Assembly: GCA_964615565.1 (NCBI GenBank)
Contig: CAZTPC010000005.1
Location: 1 to 55,889 of the forward strand
DNA length: 55,889 bases
Origin: CAZTPC01 sp964615565
Lineage (GTDB): Bacteria > Patescibacteriota > Saccharimonadia > Saccharimonadales > AWTP1-31
Direction of reading: 5' to 3'
This document shows, in pieces, positions 22,113 through 30,770 of this stretch (position 1 is its first letter; every line of letters starts with the position of its first letter). The position numbers and the translations under genes are program-made. The notes below the pieces were generated by a model. That model made no database searches. It was not told where the DNA came from and worked only from the letters and a program-made list of their open reading frames with translations.

Positions 22113-23048
22113 TTATTTAGAGACCAAGTGCATAGAGGACATGTGCTTTGGTTTCAAGAGTTGCTTATGATGCCTCAACCCCTCGATGTTCGCATCTCGT
22201 TCAAAGTTAATGAACTCGACACCTTCTGTGCTCAAGTACTTGGCCAGATCTACCCAGAAAATGTCATTCATAAATTTGTACTTATAACTGAAACGTGCGT
22301 GATGAAGGTTTATATAGTGTCCACTTTTCATTGGTAAATTAGTAAAGATGAATAATCCCTCAGGTTCATCGTTGATAGTACCTAGCACGCATCTAACGCC
22401 TAGGTTAAGAGGGTCACTCATTATTTTTGCAATAATTTCACCTTCAACTCTTTCCGGGTCATTCTGATATTTATACGTATCTTCCCAGCAGTGGTGGATG
22501 TTTATGACTCTATGCCAATTCTTCTTATCGCTAAGATCAACTTCTGTTAGTTTTATTTTTGCATCCGGGTGTTCTCTGTTGAATATATTAATTTCTCTTC
22601 GTACTCTTCTGTAATCGGGCTTTTGTAGGTCTGAGTATTCACTTACAGAATAAATGTAATCATTTAAACCAAGATCAGATGTGACTTCAAAATTGCTATC
22701 AATGTGATTCCCAAGTTTTGAAAGCTGAGCACCTGAAAGAACTAACTTTGTGTCTTCATTTGTTAAGGCAAGTATTTTCTTCGCTTCGGTTGGTGTTAGC
22801 ATTTGATGTTTGCCAATTAAAGCATAGAGCGTAGTACTTTTATTTTCGAAAAGTACATCACAATATTTAATAACAATTAAGCCTTCATCGACTTGGGAAA
22901 CTTCAACCGGGCATTCATAAGCTAACCAAGACTGAATAACCGAAAAACAATAATCTGAATTTGGTTCGTCTTGCAGAAAATAGTAAAAATTATACCTATC
23001 TCTGTCTTCGTTGGTCATTTGTCTAAAATTTGGAAAGCTTGGAAACAC
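22113..23048 (-). CDS. DUF2156 (phosphatidylglycerol lysyltransferase C-terminal-like) protein
   Basis: The 311-residue soluble protein has a tandem-GNAT layout. Its C-terminal half carries INIFNREHPDAKIKLTEVD, a DPLNLGVRCVLGTINDEPEGLFIFT strand pair, and VEFINFERDANIEGLRHHKQLLKPKH, the typical end of DUF2156/MprF C-terminal domains. MprF-type domains transfer amino acids from tRNA to lipids, but here no flippase domain is attached, so a different amino-acyl or acyl acceptor is possible. The start may be a GTG at 23048 or an ATG at 23018. A TATACT -10-like element lies about 40 nt upstream. Confidence 0.72.
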   Translation of the reverse strand: MFPSFPNFRQMTNEDRDRYNFYYFLQDEPNSDYCFSVIQSWLAYECPVEVSQVDEGLIVIKYCDVLFENKSTTLYALIGKHQMLTPTEAKKILALTNEDTKLVLSGAQLSKLGNHIDSNFEVTSDLGLNDYIYSVSEYSDLQKPDYRRVRREINIFNREHPDAKIKLTEVDLSDKKNWHRVINIHHCWEDTYKYQNDPERVEGEIIAKIMSDPLNLGVRCVLGTINDEPEGLFIFTNLPMKSGHYINLHHARFSYKYKFMNDIFWVDLAKYLSTEGVEFINFERDANIEGLRHHKQLLKPKHMSSMHLVSK

Positions 23049-23093
23049 GTTGGGACTCAGTTAAGTATTCTTACTAGTATAGTGCATTAGGAA

Positions 23094-24242
23094 TCAACTT
23101 GCTTCCTTGGATGCTTGCTTGCGTTTTTCGTAACGATTCGAAACAAACTCAGAACCCATAGACAGCGCAGCGAACCCGAGCCATACCCAAGTGGAGCTAA
23201 CTATATTTTGTATATCAAGGGCCGCTTCTTGGTGGCCATGCTCTGCGAGTTGTATGACTGACTCTGAAAGGCCAAATCCAAGAGTACCTACAAATGCACT
23301 TGTTGCCCCAACTGTAGCATTTGTTACCTTGCTTCTTTCTTTGCGTGTATAACCATTTGCTGCTGCAGTTGCGACGAATGGAGTCGGTCCTATCCCTATA
23401 CACGTAAGAGCACGTTTTCTATTAACGCTCGCGTTCGCCTTAATCGAGTGTATTGAGACTTTTGCTAAGTTTAGTAAATGCTTACCAACAACTTTGGACT
23501 TATCTATAACAGTTTCTACGCCATCCGCGTTAACGTCTGACTTCACCTGTTCTATATGTCCTCTAAGTCGTTTTAGTGCTGGAGGACGGGCTACCTGCTC
23601 TTGTCTCTTGGCGTCATGTGTATTCTTATCATCAATCCCAGCTAGAGAGTCAGTAAAAGCCCCAACTATCCCAGGAAACTCTTCGTTAAACGTCTCAACA
23701 CTAGTTGGAAACTCATCTAACCCATAATTTAACGACTCACCGATAAACTTATTTACTATAAAGAAAGTAGCGGAGGCGACCGCACCAGTAAGAACACTAT
23801 TTTGAGTATGTTCCATGACTGCAGTAGCCAGTGTTGGCGTAAGGATAACTGAACCTCTAAACCGGTCAAAAACCTGACCAACGGCCATGCCTGTAGCCCA
23901 CCCAGCAGTAGCCCACCTATTTTCACTTGCATCAAAATCTTCTTTTACAGCAGATTTAAATGCACCAAACTTACCCTTTTCCTCAGACCGAAGTACGGGC
24001 TCTACAAGTTCGTCTTGTAACGGATATTCACTAGGCTCAGCATCTACAAGTTCATCTTGTAACGGATACTCACTAGGCTCAGCAGTGAGTTCTGGGGCAG
24101 GACATTGTTCTTCGTAGAGTTTTGCCCCAAGCATAAATGCATATATTGCTTGATCATCTTGTGTATCCAAATTCAAGAATAATTCATTGGGATCTGCAAC
24201 TGTAATTACGTGTTCCGGAACATATAAATCACGAGAGTTCAT
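23094..24242 (-). CDS. Hypothetical membrane-associated protein with duplicated 14-residue segment
   Basis: The 382-residue protein has an acidic N-terminal third with a tandem repeat (AEPSEYPLQDELVD and AEPSEYPLQDELVE). Several moderately hydrophobic helices follow (WATAGWATGMAVG; TLATAVMEH...VLTGAVASATFFIVNKFIG; TCIGIGPTPFVATAAANGY; VWLGFAALSMGSEFVS). It lacks a signal peptide. No family is recognised; the Gly/Ala-rich helices suggest insertion in the cytoplasmic membrane. A good promoter (TTGACC-17-TAGAAT) ends 8 nt before the ATG. It is divergent from the 24368 gene. Confidence 0.75.
   Translation of the reverse strand: MNSRDLYVPEHVITVADPNELFLNLDTQDDQAIYAFMLGAKLYEEQCPAPELTAEPSEYPLQDELVDAEPSEYPLQDELVEPVLRSEEKGKFGAFKSAVKEDFDASENRWATAGWATGMAVGQVFDRFRGSVILTPTLATAVMEHTQNSVLTGAVASATFFIVNKFIGESLNYGLDEFPTSVETFNEEFPGIVGAFTDSLAGIDDKNTHDAKRQEQVARPPALKRLRGHIEQVKSDVNADGVETVIDKSKVVGKHLLNLAKVSIHSIKANASVNRKRALTCIGIGPTPFVATAAANGYTRKERSKVTNATVGATSAFVGTLGFGLSESVIQLAEHGHQEAALDIQNIVSSTWVWLGFAALSMGSEFVSNRYEKRKQASKEAS
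24001..24084. repeat. Tandem 42-bp duplication inside a coding region
   Basis: Two 42-bp units (24001-24042 and 24043-24084) differ at only two positions and keep the reading frame, encoding two copies of a 14-residue acidic segment. Confidence 0.9.
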
Positions 24243-24250
24243 TAAATGCT

Positions 24251-24279
24251 ATTCTAACATAAATATTGATCGAGGTCAA
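24251..24279 (-). promoter_or_regulatory. Promoter of the 23094-24242 gene
   Basis: On the minus strand TTGACC (24274-24279), a 17-bp spacer and TAGAAT (24251-24256) end 8 nt before the start codon. Confidence 0.65.
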
Positions 24280-24355
24280 TATTCCTTTTAACCATTTGAT
24301 TTTATTCTGCACCCTGACTTTAAAGGTAGCGATGGTTTACAGTTTGTTCGATCTG

Positions 24356-24361
24356 TATAAT
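24356..24361 (+). promoter_or_regulatory. -10 element of the 24368 gene, leaderless type
   Basis: A perfect TATAAT ends 6 nt before the ATG at 24368; no good -35 is present. Confidence 0.5.
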
Positions 24362-24367
24362 GCATTT

Positions 24368-25501
24368 ATGCCACCACAAAGACCATCAAAGCATGAAGCA
24401 CTACAACCGGTTACTGATTTTATTCAGTATAGAAATGCTTGTGAATCTGAGAACGATGCGTATAGGCCTGTAGGTATCTTGGATATTGAGAGTTTTGATG
24501 CGGCCCTCTTAGATGGGCGTACGTTTACCGTTAGAACGGTGTATGGGGTTTTGCCAGCGTTGGTGCCAATTGAATATTCTGATGGGTATGATATAGAACG
24601 CGTAAAACGTTTGACCGGGACTGACGATGTGTTGCTGCTAGCAATACCACCGTCACTTGTAGATGCAGATATTGAGATTGGAGAAAAGACCGCCGTATTA
24701 GTTGAATATGCTAGTTCTAGAGATGTTGAAAATCGGCATACTCTATCTAGCCATATAAGAACAAAAAGTGGTCTAGTGGAAGTAAAAGAGTTTATTGATC
24801 CTAGAATTGAAGAACCTGATCATCGTGCTGCCTACATGGATTTATACGCGGGTAAGTCAAAAAACGATATCAGTGGTGATCCAGATATTTCAGGGGATAT
24901 AAAAGCGGCATTTAATAAGGAAGATCATGAATTATTGCCGCAGGATGGGTTGACTCTGTTAAATGCAGAGGATTTAATTGCAAATCCAAACGTTGCAGAA
25001 GAGTTATGGATTTTATTTAAAGATAGATTTGAGTGGTTAGGTGATTACCACCCGGTTTCAATGGAAGATACCAGGGAAGTATTTGATAAGATAATCTATT
25101 CACCCAATACGTTTACTCCAGCCAAATTTGTGGACGGTAATCTTGTATGTGCCGGCCTGATAATGCACGATATCTCAGAAGTTGCTTGGTTCACAGAGGA
25201 GACTGTCGAGAGTATGGTCAAACTTGCAGGTGAAGACCATGCGCCTATGTATTTCTTTGGTATTGCTGCAAAAGAAGATAGTGGCGCGCTCCATAATATG
25301 CAGGAAGTAGTTCAGTTTCACTGTGACCTCGCAGCTAATGCAGGGTTACAGTATCTGGTGCTCTTTGAGTCTACTAATATGTCTTCAATGTATATTCCGC
25401 GAGTTACTAGTGACTATGTTAACTCATCAAAACATGTTCGTTTCGAGGAGCAATTAGCTGAAGTGAGGAAGCTTAATTATTGGTTTTTGAGACAAGTATA
25501 A
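24368..25501 (+). CDS. Hypothetical protein with possible GNAT-like C-terminal domain
   Basis: The 377-residue soluble protein starts MPPQRPSKHEALQPV. The N-terminal half is unrecognised. The C-terminal half (about 230-370) has the strand-helix order of an acetyltransferase-like fold (FVDGNLVCAGLIMHDISE, then a helix and YLVLFESTNMSSMYIPRV), but no clear acetyl-CoA loop. Longer in-frame starts at 24266 and 24332 exist; I choose 24368 because a perfect TATAAT lies 6 nt upstream. It follows a gene (22113) with a GNAT-type fold after one intervening gene, which may not be chance. Confidence 0.7.
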   Translation: MPPQRPSKHEALQPVTDFIQYRNACESENDAYRPVGILDIESFDAALLDGRTFTVRTVYGVLPALVPIEYSDGYDIERVKRLTGTDDVLLLAIPPSLVDADIEIGEKTAVLVEYASSRDVENRHTLSSHIRTKSGLVEVKEFIDPRIEEPDHRAAYMDLYAGKSKNDISGDPDISGDIKAAFNKEDHELLPQDGLTLLNAEDLIANPNVAEELWILFKDRFEWLGDYHPVSMEDTREVFDKIIYSPNTFTPAKFVDGNLVCAGLIMHDISEVAWFTEETVESMVKLAGEDHAPMYFFGIAAKEDSGALHNMQEVVQFHCDLAANAGLQYLVLFESTNMSSMYIPRVTSDYVNSSKHVRFEEQLAEVRKLNYWFLRQV

Positions 25502-25576
25502 CCAGCTGGCCAGATTAACTATTGCGTGTAATACTTGTACTAAGCGTTAGCTCTATAGAACTAAAAATTACAAATT

Positions 25577-27805
25577 ATGCACACATTCCCAATTGCGGTA
25601 TACGTCCCATCGGTAGTAGGCATTGCGCTTATTGCTATGACAACAATGTATCGAAGAAACATTAAAGGTGCGATCTATTTCTCTCTAATGTCTTATAGTA
25701 TCGCGTTGTGGCTTTCGCTGCAGTTTATCGCACAGTTGAGGATCGACGGTCTAAGTGATCTTCTCGTTGTGAGGGCATCAAGCGCTGCGTCGAATCTTTT
25801 CCCTGTATTCTTCCTGCTCTTCATATCACGGTATTTAGACCTAAAAATCTCAGATAAACTTATGGCGGTTATATTTGGGGTATTCGCCGCCCTAATTGCT
25901 GTAAATTTCTCTTCACTTATGATTACTGCTGTAGAAGTAACTCCTTATGGTATCGCTGTTAAGGAAGCTGGCTTACTTTATTTTGGGCAGATACTTGTAA
26001 CTTTTGGGGCCTATATATATGGTTTGTACAAATTATTCAGAAAAGGCCGATCGGTAGCTAAATACGAACGCGCTAGATATAGCTTACTTTTCTTTGGTAT
26101 CACACAAGCACTTGTTATCAATGTTATTGGTACGACTATATTAGTTGATTCTCTTCTGATTCAAGTAGCTATGGTTGAGTCATTCTTGGCAATGATAGGT
26201 TTTATCGCATATGCAATAGTTAAACATAAGCTATTTGATGTAAAACTAATTGTCGCTAGGTCTCTTGGCTATGTAATGACTCTTTCTACGCTTGTAGCAT
26301 TATATGTTGCTTTGATTACACTATCGACACGTTTGCTTGGTGAAGCCAGCGTATCATCGGGTCAACAGTTTTTGTATATAGTAGCAACGCTAGTATTCGG
26401 GTTTAGCTTGAGCCCGTTAAAGAAATTCTTTGATAGGCTTACAAATAGACTGTTTTATAGAGATGCGTATGATTCACAGGAGCTGTTAGATAGACTGAAT
26501 AAGATTTTAGTGGGGAACATCGAGCTTGATACGATTCTGAAAGAAACATCTGATATTATGGCGAATACATTAAAGGCAGAGTATGTAGCGTTCTTGATCC
26601 GAGAGACAGAAGGAACTTCAAGACGTGCAAGTTTTTCTAAAATTGTAGAACTTGATAGTGATGCGATTTTGGCACTTGTCGGAAAGAAGAAAGGGAAGAC
26701 TGAGCTTTTTGTAGCTGACGAGATAGAAGATGATCATGACCGACATAAAATTGTGCTTTCAAAGAATAATATTGCAATTGCAGCAAAGTTAGCTGGAAGC
26801 GGTGCCGAAAAAGATCAAGGGTACCTTTTGCTTGGTGCGAAACAAAGTGGTAATCCATATAATAAGCAGGACTTACAAATTTTGGACATCATCGCTAATG
26901 AGTTAGTTATTGCAATTCAGAATGCTGTACGGTTTGAAGAAATTGAAACCTTCAACTTAACATTGCAGCAGAAGGTTAATGATGCCACTAGGCAGTTGCG
27001 GCAGACTAACGAGAAGCTAAAAGCATTGGACGAGACAAAAGACGAGTTCATTAGCATGGCCTCGCACCAGCTACGCACACCGCTAACAGCGGTGAAGGGG
27101 TATGTGAGCATGGTTGTAGAAGGTGATGCTGGCAAGCTCAATAAGCAGCAGAAAGAGCTGTTGGACCAGGCTTTTGCCTCTAGTCAGCGTATGGTGTACC
27201 TGATTGCCGACCTGCTTAACGTCTCGCGCTTGCGCAGTGGTAAGTTTGTGATCGAGAACAAGCCAACCATGTTGGCCGATGTTGTTGAGTCCGAAATGGA
27301 GCAATTAACAGATATGGCTAACAGTAAAGAGCAGACTCTTACCTATGTTAAACCAGACAAATTCCCAACTCTTGCTATGGACGAAACCAAGATTCGTCAG
27401 GTGATTATGAACTTTGCCGACAACGCCCTACATTACACTCCTAACGGGGGTCACATTCAGATCAATCTGGAAGACAAGGGCGATACTATCGAGTATACCG
27501 TTGTAGATGATGGCTTGGGTGTTCCAAAGTCAGAGCAACACCACCTGTTTACTAAGTTTTTCCGTGCAGGTAACGCCAAGAAGGCTCGTCCAGATGGCAC
27601 AGGCCTTGGCTTGTTTATGGCTAAGAAAGTGGTTATTGCACAAGGCGGATCGATTATCTTTAAGAGCGAGGAGAATAAGGGAAGTACCTTCGGCTTCGTA
27701 TTCCCTAAGGCCAAAATGCTTGTGAATGATGGCAAGTCGGAGGCTACAGTAACAGAGAAGGATAAGCCTAAAACAGCCAAAAAGACTACCAGCACCCCCA
27801 AATAG
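25577..27805 (+). CDS. Sensor histidine kinase with seven membrane helices and GAF-like domain
   Basis: The 742-residue protein has an N-terminal 7TM sensor region (about 5-215). A linker with a GAF-like domain follows (ADTLKAEYVAFLIRE-type segment to LDIIANELVIAIQNA, about 310-455), then a coiled coil. The HisKA domain has phosphoacceptor H497 (MASHQLRTPLTAVKGY), and the HATPase domain has N-box NFADNALHYTPNGG, G1 VDDGLGVP, F-box LFTKFF and G2 GTGLGLFMAK. The Lys/Thr-rich tail is disordered. It should autophosphorylate and signal to a receiver; the nearest receivers are the single-domain proteins at 18-19.5 kb. No response regulator gene is adjacent. Confidence 0.9.
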   Translation: MHTFPIAVYVPSVVGIALIAMTTMYRRNIKGAIYFSLMSYSIALWLSLQFIAQLRIDGLSDLLVVRASSAASNLFPVFFLLFISRYLDLKISDKLMAVIFGVFAALIAVNFSSLMITAVEVTPYGIAVKEAGLLYFGQILVTFGAYIYGLYKLFRKGRSVAKYERARYSLLFFGITQALVINVIGTTILVDSLLIQVAMVESFLAMIGFIAYAIVKHKLFDVKLIVARSLGYVMTLSTLVALYVALITLSTRLLGEASVSSGQQFLYIVATLVFGFSLSPLKKFFDRLTNRLFYRDAYDSQELLDRLNKILVGNIELDTILKETSDIMANTLKAEYVAFLIRETEGTSRRASFSKIVELDSDAILALVGKKKGKTELFVADEIEDDHDRHKIVLSKNNIAIAAKLAGSGAEKDQGYLLLGAKQSGNPYNKQDLQILDIIANELVIAIQNAVRFEEIETFNLTLQQKVNDATRQLRQTNEKLKALDETKDEFISMASHQLRTPLTAVKGYVSMVVEGDAGKLNKQQKELLDQAFASSQRMVYLIADLLNVSRLRSGKFVIENKPTMLADVVESEMEQLTDMANSKEQTLTYVKPDKFPTLAMDETKIRQVIMNFADNALHYTPNGGHIQINLEDKGDTIEYTVVDDGLGVPKSEQHHLFTKFFRAGNAKKARPDGTGLGLFMAKKVVIAQGGSIIFKSEENKGSTFGFVFPKAKMLVNDGKSEATVTEKDKPKTAKKTTSTPK

Positions 27806-27822
27806 GGATAAGCAGAATAATA

Positions 27823-27851
27823 TTGACAAATTGGCACTTTTAAGTTAGAAT
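27823..27851 (+). promoter_or_regulatory. Promoter of the VWA-MoxR operon, leaderless type
   Basis: Perfect TTGACA (27823-27828), a 17-bp spacer and TAGAAT (27846-27851) end 6 nt before the ATG at 27858. Confidence 0.75.
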
Positions 27852-27857
27852 AGTGCC

Positions 27858-28775
27858 ATGATTGAACAACTTCCATATATTGGTGCATCTGGTGGTGCAG
27901 CAGCAGCGGTTCTAGTTGAGCTTTGGGCTCGGCACCGCGTTGTAGAACAAGACGAAGCACGTGTTGGCGTGTGGGCCGAAGTTGGCCGCGCAGCTGACGA
28001 GCGAGATGAAACAAGCCGCGCTAAGCGAGCTATGAAGTTTGTTGGTGCAGCTGCAGTTGTTCCTGCGCTTGTTGGTGCTGGTGGATTTGTGGAGACAACC
28101 TTCTGGGATGACACAGAAGCTCCAGCTCCTATGGTATCTGTTATTGCAGATCACACGGCCGTAGTGGATCTTGCCCCTGATGGCACCATTAAGCTTATTA
28201 ACCGTATGGCAACTGCCTTCGATCAGGATGTCTCTGGAAGTATTATCGTTGCAGGTAATAACGAACAAACGCCTATGTCTGCAGACGCAGTCGCTGAGGA
28301 CGTACCAGGCGGTGACGCTGACTTTGATAACGCCCTAGACCTAGCCCGTTCACAGATTCAGGAGCGCCGCTCTAAGTCTGGTGATGGCAAGGACGAAGAG
28401 GCTGGTGTTCTACTAGTAACCTACGGTCATGCGCCAGGTGATGTTGCACGACAAATAGCCGATGCAAAGACAGCGGGTATTAAGGTGAGTGTTGCTAACA
28501 TTGGAAACAGTGATGACAAGACTCAAGAAGGTTTATTGCGCCAGTTAGCAAAAGAGACCAAAGGTGTATACAAAGAAGTTACAGACAAGAATGTTGATGA
28601 TGTACGTGATGAAGTTGCTAAAACCGCTTCTGAGGCAGGTCAAGATAATGGCGGAAATACCAACTGGCCACTACGAGTATTCTCTATGGTCACAGCACTC
28701 GGTACGCTAGTATCTTATGCCCGAAACCGTAAAGACCAACCTCTACGTCTTCGACGTAAGAAGGGCGACAATTAA
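27858..28775 (+). CDS. Membrane-anchored VWA-like protein of a MoxR operon
   Basis: The 305-residue protein has a hydrophobic helix at about 60-78, a VWA-like alpha/beta domain (about 92-250) and a C-terminal membrane helix followed by basic residues (RNRKDQPLRLRRKKGDN). The strand VSVIADHTAVVD occupies the MIDAS position, but the DxSxS metal motif is replaced by DHT. The Thr loop reads PGGDADFDNALDLA, close to the family GGTN..ALdLA. Neighbouring MoxR and DUF58-like genes make a BatA-type VWA role likely, perhaps in assembling exported proteins. Confidence 0.75.
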   Translation: MIEQLPYIGASGGAAAAVLVELWARHRVVEQDEARVGVWAEVGRAADERDETSRAKRAMKFVGAAAVVPALVGAGGFVETTFWDDTEAPAPMVSVIADHTAVVDLAPDGTIKLINRMATAFDQDVSGSIIVAGNNEQTPMSADAVAEDVPGGDADFDNALDLARSQIQERRSKSGDGKDEEAGVLLVTYGHAPGDVARQIADAKTAGIKVSVANIGNSDDKTQEGLLRQLAKETKGVYKEVTDKNVDDVRDEVAKTASEAGQDNGGNTNWPLRVFSMVTALGTLVSYARNRKDQPLRLRRKKGDN

Positions 28776-28784
28776 GGAGTTATT

Positions 28785-29783
28785 ATGAGTGAAAATCTAT
28801 CTGGAAGAGCATTTTTAACAGGCGCACATAGCCAATTCGGTAACGTAATGGTTGGCCGTCAGGAAGCAGTAACCACTGCAGCAGTTGGTCTTGTTACTAA
28901 TATGAACGTTGGTTTTGCTGGTGGTACTGGTAAGTTCAAGACTGAGCTTATGGAGCAGTTCCCAGGGCTGATCAGCGACATTGATCCTGCAAACGTGGCA
29001 CAAGTGCCTATTGATAACGCGCTAAGCGGTATCCAAATTGTTGGTGGTGAGAGTTCGCTTGAGCGACGAATTGAACGTGCTGGTCACCCTGACGATATCG
29101 AAAAGATTGTTACTTTCCTATCTGGACTAGTGCACGAAGAGACACAAATTGTGCAGCTTGACGAGATCAACCGTATCCCTGTTAAGGCACTTAACATCTT
29201 CCTTTCAGCGCTCGAAAAGCGACGCATTGCTACAACTGCAGGTGTTCGCGAACTGCCTAACCTACAGCTTGTTATGGCAACTATGAACCCACTTGAGACT
29301 GTAGACGCTACAAACCCTGTTGCGCATGCAACTATCTCTCGATTTGGCCTTGGCTGGATCTTTGACCGAGGTGGTTCATTCGAACAGCGCGTTGCTCGTA
29401 CACGAGGAATTGCTGATTTGCCTAAAGAGGGTAGAATTGAGCCAATTACAGATATGGCTACCATCCTTGCTATGCGTGAAGCAGCAAAGCATAAGACTAT
29501 CTCTTCTACTCTAGAAGACCATATTGCACGTATGTCAGTAATGGCTTCTGACCAGCTTTACGAAAAGGTTGGTTTGGACGATGGTGAAGAGCGACTAAGC
29601 GTACAAGTACGTAGAGCTGCTCGAGGCCTCGCTGTCCTTAACGACGAACCAGAAGTAAACGGCCAGAACGTTAACGAAGCTATGGTTATGGCCATTAGTG
29701 CTCGTGTAGGTATGGCTTCACCTGACGCAGTAGAGCTTGGCCCGAAGATGGTCAGAGAAATCGTTCACCCGATTGCTGCTTAA
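28785..29783 (+). CDS. MoxR-family AAA+ ATPase with altered Walker A
   Basis: The 332-residue AAA+ protein has Walker B QIVQLDEINR (121-130), sensor 1 MATMNP, and an arginine-rich region before the helical lid. These place it in the MoxR family, whose members act as chaperones with VWA proteins. The P-loop reads AGGTGKFKTEL (45-55): the Lys is present but the following Thr/Ser is Phe, which may impair Mg-ATP binding or shift it to the next Thr. GGAG precedes the start. It lies between the VWA-like and DUF58-like genes. Confidence 0.88.
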   Translation: MSENLSGRAFLTGAHSQFGNVMVGRQEAVTTAAVGLVTNMNVGFAGGTGKFKTELMEQFPGLISDIDPANVAQVPIDNALSGIQIVGGESSLERRIERAGHPDDIEKIVTFLSGLVHEETQIVQLDEINRIPVKALNIFLSALEKRRIATTAGVRELPNLQLVMATMNPLETVDATNPVAHATISRFGLGWIFDRGGSFEQRVARTRGIADLPKEGRIEPITDMATILAMREAAKHKTISSTLEDHIARMSVMASDQLYEKVGLDDGEERLSVQVRRAARGLAVLNDEPEVNGQNVNEAMVMAISARVGMASPDAVELGPKMVREIVHPIAA

Positions 29784-29802
29784 ATAACAGAGGTACAACG
29801 TA

Positions 29803-30621
29803 ATGTCATTTAACGCCACAGTCCGTGCAGTCCGTGCTCTGCCGCCTACCCGAAGATTGGTAGACGGTAGTCACCCCGAGCGCCGCGAAACAGTCGGTGA
29901 TATTGGACAACGCGCCGCAGACGTACCCTTTGATGTGACTGAGCATGAACCAAGTCAGATCGACCCAATGTCGGCTCTTGGCGCCATGATGCTTGCACCG
30001 TATGTACGACAGACACAGCAACCGCGTCATTTTCACTCAAATGTGGTCCTGACAGGGGTGCGACAAGATGAAGATCCTAGCTTGATTGCCGATCGTCAAC
30101 GAGCTGCATCCAAGGTGGCATATCTGTTACATGACGCGCTGCAGAGATCTGGAGATACTGTAGGTCTACATAGCCTAGGTGGATTATTCATGCCTACCGA
30201 AGCTAGCCAGCGTCGTTTGCGCGCTAAAGAGTTGGATACACCGAGAGATATCCTTACTGTGTGCCGAACAGGTTTAACTTTTATAGTGAGCGATTTTGGC
30301 CGCGAACTCAGAGAAGGTTTACGGGGTAACAGGATAAAAACAGGGGTTGGGGTAAAAGTTAACTTCCCAGCTGAAATAGAAGTCGGCCCAGGTATGGGGA
30401 TCCTAAGTCTTGGTGGTGGTCGCGAAGTTGATACTTCTAAGCCAGCACAGGTAGACTGGATGAATGAGCAACTTGCTGCATATCAAGCAGGCGTAGAAGC
30501 GGACATTACTTCTACAGGTATGACCGTCGCACAGGTGCTAATGACACCTCATTCAGTACAGGATTTTGCAGAAGGTACTGCCGATAGGGATATCGCTCAA
30601 GCAGTAAAGCGTTTACGCTAA
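29803..30621 (+). CDS. DUF58/VWA-like protein of the MoxR operon
   Basis: The 272-residue protein shows the order typical of the DUF58 VWA core: HSNVVLTGVRQDEDPSL (MIDAS strand equivalent), RQRAASKVAYLLHDALQRSGDTVGLHSLGGLFMPTEA (helix and second strand), and GLTFIVSDFGRELREGL (third strand). It lacks the usual membrane segments and a full DxSxS. The third position after VWA and MoxR is the standard place for a DUF58 gene. AGAGGT lies upstream of its start. Confidence rests largely on context. Confidence 0.62.
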   Translation: MSFNATVRAVRALPPTRRLVDGSHPERRETVGDIGQRAADVPFDVTEHEPSQIDPMSALGAMMLAPYVRQTQQPRHFHSNVVLTGVRQDEDPSLIADRQRAASKVAYLLHDALQRSGDTVGLHSLGGLFMPTEASQRRLRAKELDTPRDILTVCRTGLTFIVSDFGRELREGLRGNRIKTGVGVKVNFPAEIEVGPGMGILSLGGGREVDTSKPAQVDWMNEQLAAYQAGVEADITSTGMTVAQVLMTPHSVQDFAEGTADRDIAQAVKRLR

Positions 30622-30640
30622 AACAAGCATAAATACTTTA

Positions 30641-30669
30641 TTGACAAAAGCGACAATCAGTGATACAAT
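30641..30669 (+). promoter_or_regulatory. Promoter of the exported-protein pair
   Basis: Perfect TTGACA (30641-30646), a 17-bp spacer and TACAAT (30664-30669) give a leader of about 95 nt. Confidence 0.75.
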
Positions 30670-30698
30670 GTGTGAGTTAAATAAGTAATTGTTAATCA

Positions 30699-30749
30699 GA
30701 CTGTAAGAAAGATATTTTACAGTCGAATGTTTGAACAATAACTATTGTT
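30699..30749 (+). promoter_or_regulatory. Two leader hairpins before the lipoprotein-like gene
   Basis: GACTGTAA pairs with TTACAGTC (30699-30706 and 30717-30724), and AACAATA with TATTGTT (30734-30740 and 30743-30749). No T-tract follows, so they may stabilise the mRNA or regulate its translation. Confidence 0.45.
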
Positions 30750-30757
30750 ACAGGGAG

Positions 30758-30767
30758 NNNNNNNNNN
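30758..30767. other. Assembly gap (10 N)
   Basis: Ten undetermined bases sit between a GGGAG ribosome site and the ATG at 30771. The true spacing, and possibly a few codons, are unknown. Confidence 0.95.
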
Positions 30768-30770
30768 ATA

